Shown here: piece after piece, positions 17,384 to 20,223 of the stretch
How positions within the stretch are numbered: position 1 is the first letter of the stretch
Layout of the letters: the number at the start of each line of letters is the position of its first letter
Assembly (NCBI GenBank): GCA_003427395.1
Contig: BFEA01000030.1
Location: 3,265,728-3,285,950 of the forward strand
Direction of reading: 5' to 3'
Source of the DNA: Chara braunii
Taxonomy: Eukaryota; Streptophyta; Charophyceae; Charales; Characeae
Length of the DNA: 20,223 nucleotides
Program-made: the position numbers and the translations under genes
Notes under the pieces: generated by a model
Database searches by the model: none
Told to the model about the DNA's origin: nothing
The model's input: only the letters and a program-made list of their open reading frames with translations

Positions 17384-18230
17384 ACCACCAGTTCACATGA
17401 AGCTAAAAAGACGAAAAAAATTTGGGGCACTCGTACCAGCCTACCTTGAAACTCAAGTGCTGTCCCTCGTGCCAGTGGATAGTACCAAAAAGACAAGCAA
17501 AAAAAAAAAAAAAAAAGTTAAAAAACGAAATCCAGATCAATGATGAACAAAGGCCGTGGCCCTTTCATGAAAGAAACAGAAAACAGATAAGGGGGAAGGC
17601 ATCTGACCTAGGGCATACTCACAGTAGTACTGTCCAGAATGTATCTGACCACTATCACGGCCAAATCATTTGTCTTTTTTTTTCCCATTTGTCTCCCCCC
17701 TCCCCCCCCCTTCTTTCTTGTACTGCCCTGCCAGAGGCAGGGCGTTTTCCACCTTCTCAGGAAAGGGCCTCACTGAGGGCATACTCACACTAGCACTGTC
17801 CAGACTTTATCTGACTGCTATCATGGCCATATCTTTCGTTCCTTTTGTATTTTTTTTTTTCTTTCCCTATTTGCATTCTTTGGAATGCCCTCACTCAGGG
17901 CATACTCCCACTACTACTTCCGAGAATGTATCAGATGAATATAACGTCCAAATCTGTCTTTGTGTTCCTTTTTTTTTTTTTTTTGGGTTTTGTAACTTTT
18001 GTTTCTTTCTAAGATTAGTGCCCCGCCAGCAAGGCAGGACGTCTGCCCAGACTGCCCAGTTTTTTCTCATTTGTTTTCTTTTTCTTTTTCCAATTTCGCT
18101 TTCAATCCCTTCTTTTTGGGCCCACCAGCCTTTTCCCTCCAAACCTGTGCCATGCCGGATCACTGTTCATCTTGCCACAATCGCAGTGTACTGCATTTCG
18201 GTGAATAGTTGGGGTCCGTGAACTCGTGGT
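17384..18230. mobile_element. Large TTAA-family element (847 bp) with internal repeats
   Basis: The left end reads accaccagttcac. The right end (18218-18230), reverse-complemented, reads accacgagttcac, a match at twelve of thirteen positions, and is followed by TTAA at 18231-18234. The left flank is TT, not TTAA. The interior holds three degenerate units beginning gggcatactc at 17611, 17777 and 17898, each ending in a T-rich run, so it is non-coding. The 183-codon frame at 17670-18221 is an artefact of T- and C-rich sequence. Confidence 0.6.
17611..18045. repeat. Degenerate internal tandem repeat of the 847-bp element
   Basis: Units begin with gggcatactc at 17611, 17777 and 17898 and contain (c/g)aatgtatctgac-like text followed by poly-T. 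Two related Cys/Gly-rich boxes (tgccctgccagaggcaggg at 17724 and gccccgccagcaaggcagga at 18019) also repeat. Spacing is irregular (166 and 121 bp). Confidence 0.7.
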
Positions 18231-18234
18231 TTAA

Positions 18235-18480
18235 ACCACGAGTACCAACTGGAGAATTCGAATGAGCCTCTACGAAAATTTTGGGGACTCGGGACAGGGC
18301 CCACCTGGGGGCTGGCAGAATCTTTTTTTTTTTTGGTTCAGGGCTGGGCATAGTGCCACCACACAGCATGGGACAATTCTTTTCCCTACTGGCACTTCGC
18401 ACGCCCTGTCCCAAGTCTCCAAAAATTTTGGAAGAGGCTCAATCGGATTCTCAGCTTGGCTGGGGCCAAGAACTGGTGGC
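18235..18480. mobile_element. TTAA-family element with long fold-back arms (246 bp)
   Basis: TTAA at 18231-18234 is shared with the right end of the preceding element, making the palindrome gaactcgtggttt and its mirror. The left end is accacgagtacc; the right end, reverse-complemented, is gccaccagttct. Inside, 18254-18299 and 18404-18450 form inverted arms of about 46 bp (gaattcgaatgagcctct on the left) with high similarity. The right flank GTAC does not match TTAA. Confidence 0.6.
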
Positions 18481-18485
18481 GTACA

Positions 18486-18567
18486 ATAGCTGTACATCCT
18501 CTAGCATTCCCAACCAAGGCACAAGGGGCCACTAAATCAACTAGTTTCCGATTTGTTGCTATATATT
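18486..18567. other. No gene seen
   Basis: Short unassigned AT-rich stretch before the minisatellite. Confidence 0.5.
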
Positions 18568-19420
18568 AATATTTCACCTACGCATATGTAGAGTCTACAC
18601 ACACACCATGACAGACCAATACGTGTGCCCACTCTATATCGTCAAACAGAACTGCCCTGGAGGTACCTGTGACGAAAATCAAAGCAGACCATCACTCACC
18701 CACACCAGATGGAAAACTCCCACTATATATATCGTCAAATAGATATATATAGTCAAACAGAGCTGCCCGGTAAACGTAGGCAGAGTGGGAGAAGAGGACA
18801 ACAAACAAGGGGCTGTGGCAAACTGTTTCGTCGGAGTTTCACCGACTCATCAGGAGGCTGAACCTATACATATATATCGTCACAAACAGAACTGCCCGGT
18901 AAACCGTAGGCAGAGAGAGAGAAGAGGACAACAAACGAGGGGCTGTGACAAACTGTTTCATCGTTTCACCGACTCATCAGGAGGCTATCGTCACAAACAG
19001 AACTGCCCGGTAAACCGTAGGCAGAGAGAGAGAAGAGGGCAACAAACGAGGGGCTGTGACAAACTGTTTCGTATATATATATATAGTCGGTGAAACTCCG
19101 ACGAAACAGTTTGTCACAGCCCCTCGTTTGTTGTCCTCTTCTCCCTCTCTGCCTACGGTTTACCGGGCAGTTCTATTTGACGATATATATATATCTATAT
19201 ATCGTCATATATCGTCACAAACAGAACTGCCCGGTAAACCGCAGGCAGAGAGAGAGAAGAGGACAACAAACGAGGGGCTGTGACAAACTGTTTCGTCAGA
19301 GTTTCACCAACTCATCAGGCGTCAAACAGAGCTGCCCAGTAAACCGTATTGATAATGCAATATTTTCACCTATATGGCCTGCACACACGCCATGACGGAA
19401 CAAGGTCTGTGCCCAATGTG
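18568..19420. repeat. Minisatellite region, ~108-bp units with flanking ~60-bp repeats
   Basis: Units opening with gtca(caa)acag(a/c)(a/g)ctgccc run at 18752-18859, 18879-18986, 18990-19073 (truncated) and 19214-19319, with partial copies at 18640 and 19321. One unit at 19086-19181 is inverted. Each full unit carries aggcagag, gaagagg, aacgaggggctgtgacaaac and ttcaccgactcatcagg. AT-rich spacers (tatatat) separate units. The block is bordered by related sequence at 18568-18632 and 19358-19420 (atttcaccta through cacacaccatgac and gtgcccac), suggesting a longer composite repeat. Confidence 0.9.
18990..19181. repeat. Long inverted repeat inside the minisatellite
   Basis: The unit at 18990-19072 and the inverted unit at 19101-19181 are near-perfect reverse complements of about 80 bp separated by a 28-bp AT-rich spacer. 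Such a structure can extrude as a cruciform or give a long RNA hairpin if transcribed. The inverted unit can pair equally well with the next unit at 19214. Confidence 0.9.
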
Positions 19421-19500
19421 GTAGGTGTGCACCACACGTAGATAGTCTAAACAAAGATGGGCATAGGAATGTGAAGACTATAGCAGAGAGCCCAGCCTTA

Positions 19501-19690
19501 GGGTCTCGTTAGACACTCCTAAAAGTTCCTGCTTTTAGGATTGCGTCTTGGTTGCACGCAGTCCTAAATGGGACGCGGGAATCGAAAATGTGAAAACGGC
19601 GTTAGGACTCGTCCTAAAAGATTTAGGATTCCCCAGCCAAATCGTCCTAAATTTTCCAGTAGCCCCNGACCTACTGAAAAATNTAGGATT
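19501..19690 (+). mobile_element. Probable left end of a PIF/Harbinger-like element with subterminal motifs
   Basis: The sequence gggtctcgttagacactcct starts directly after TTA (19498-19500), compatible with the 3-bp TWA target site and GG-starting ends of the PIF/Harbinger superfamily. Within 180 bp the motif TCCTAAA or its complement TTTAGGA occurs at 19517, 19534, 19562, 19612, 19622, 19645 and, partly, 19684, in both orientations. That pattern is expected for subterminal transposase binding sites. The right end lies beyond the window, so the call is an inference. Confidence 0.45.
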
Positions 19691-20117
19691 CCCGCATTTC
19701 ACGGAGTCGTCGCGTCGTGAGAATGGCACCGTCGACACGGAGGAGCTGGTCCAGGAGAGGTCCATCGGGCCGGTGGGCGGACATCGGAGGTTTTCTGGCG
19801 GTCGACGACGGCAACGGCCCCGACCAGTAGCCGTTGGACGGTGGGGCGGAGCAGGCGGGGCGAAGCGTGGCCAGGCGGGCGGCCGTTGCAGACCGTTGGC
19901 TCGGGTGCAGGCAACGGAGGAGTTCCCAGACGTCTGCACGACGACACACGGAGGCGGCGTGGGCGCCAACGGTCAGTTTTTGAATCGGNGGCGCCAACGT
20001 TTGTNGTCTTCGNTGGCGGTCGACGGCATATGAAGGTCNAGCGGCCTTGTCCGNGGGCATGCAANGAGAAAGTTCAGCAGGACGTCACGTGCAAGGTCGC
20101 CTNTCGACGTCGAATTC
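19691..20117 (+). other. GC-rich block with ambiguous bases, upstream of a truncated frame
   Basis: A CpG-rich stretch unlike the rest of the window, with N at 19989, 20005, 20013, 20039, 20054, 20065 and 20103. Overlapping frames in all directions are open because GC-rich DNA has few stop codons. It may be the 5' untranslated part of the element starting at 19501. No gene is supported. Confidence 0.4.
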
Positions 20118-20223
20118 ATGGCAGATNTGCAGAGGAGATTGCCTCTGCTGCTGCTCGTGGTGGTCGTCTTCCTCTTTGTCGTCTTCCTCCACGTGTGCTT
20201 GTCGTGCCGGCCGTGGAAGCAAC
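20118..20223 (+). CDS. Partial frame with an N-terminal hydrophobic segment, cut by the window end
   Basis: From ATG at 20118 the frame runs open for 35 codons to the edge, with one ambiguous codon (N at 20127). After a short start (MAD, unknown residue, QRRLPLLLL) comes a Val/Leu/Phe-rich run of about 18 residues, then HVCLSCRPWK. This could be a signal anchor or a signal peptide, or the Leu-rich start seen in some PIF/Harbinger transposases, which would fit the element end 600 bp upstream. No catalytic domain is in the window, so the product is unknown. Confidence 0.3.
   Translation, partial: MADXQRRLPLLLLVVVVFLFVVFLHVCLSCRPWKQ

Noticed and set aside
17670-18221. 183-codon plus-strand open frame with hydrophobic Phe/Leu/Pro runs, resembling a membrane protein
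   Set aside because: It is produced by poly-T and poly-C tracts that cannot contain stop codons and lies inside a repeat-bearing mobile element.
18752-19350. Regularly spaced repeats that could suggest a CRISPR array
   Set aside because: The units are about 108 bp with no unique spacers, one is inverted, and the context is eukaryotic.
19548-20064. Long overlapping frames on both strands (up to 161 codons)
   Set aside because: GC-rich DNA with ambiguous bases gives spurious open frames, and none has a recognisable domain.

Overview
This window looks like repeat-rich, gene-poor eukaryotic DNA from a draft assembly. There are no bacterial-style operons, ribosome binding sites or tightly packed long ORFs. 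Instead there are fragments of spliceosomal U2 and U6 snRNA sequence, many short inverted-repeat elements, microsatellites and a minisatellite. Ambiguous bases (N) cluster from about 19667 to the end, as in a low-quality contig edge. The snRNA relics fit an animal. An arthropod such as a tick is possible from the general character, but nothing here proves it. I found no complete, recognisable protein-coding gene.

Layout. 1-2100: degenerate tandem repeats (643-1140), a near-identical inverted pair (58-155 and 1885-1982), and a TTAA-flanked miniature element (1949-2100). 2100-5450: two opposite-orientation copies of a 130-bp inverted-repeat element (2569-2698, 3966-4095), a CT/GC microsatellite, a 35-bp dimer, a second TTAA element (4831-5033) and three copies of a 91-bp repeat (5157-5430). 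5450-8880: mostly unassigned, with the longest open frame of the window (7585-8334) but no recognised product. 8880-9720: a G-run, an 81-bp dimer, a TTAA element and a U2-like relic. 9720-14900: unassigned DNA with a second U2-like relic, two U6 retropseudogenes with target-site duplications, a long poly-C tract and several exon-like minus-strand blocks. 14900-18500: more TTAA elements, including an end-to-end chain at 17370-18480, a third U6-like relic and a near-palindromic 116-bp element. 18570-19420: a roughly 108-bp minisatellite with one inverted unit. 19501-20223: a GC-rich block that starts like the end of a PIF/Harbinger-type transposon and runs into a truncated hydrophobic reading frame.

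The main theme is mobile-element activity. A family of non-autonomous elements shares ACCACCAGTACC-like ends and TTAA target sites. A LINE-type machinery acting in trans has copied a variant U6 RNA at least twice. I see no cooperating gene system. Any real gene would have to be recovered by spliced alignment, most plausibly from the minus-strand blocks at 9.7-14.8 kb, which are weakly supported.
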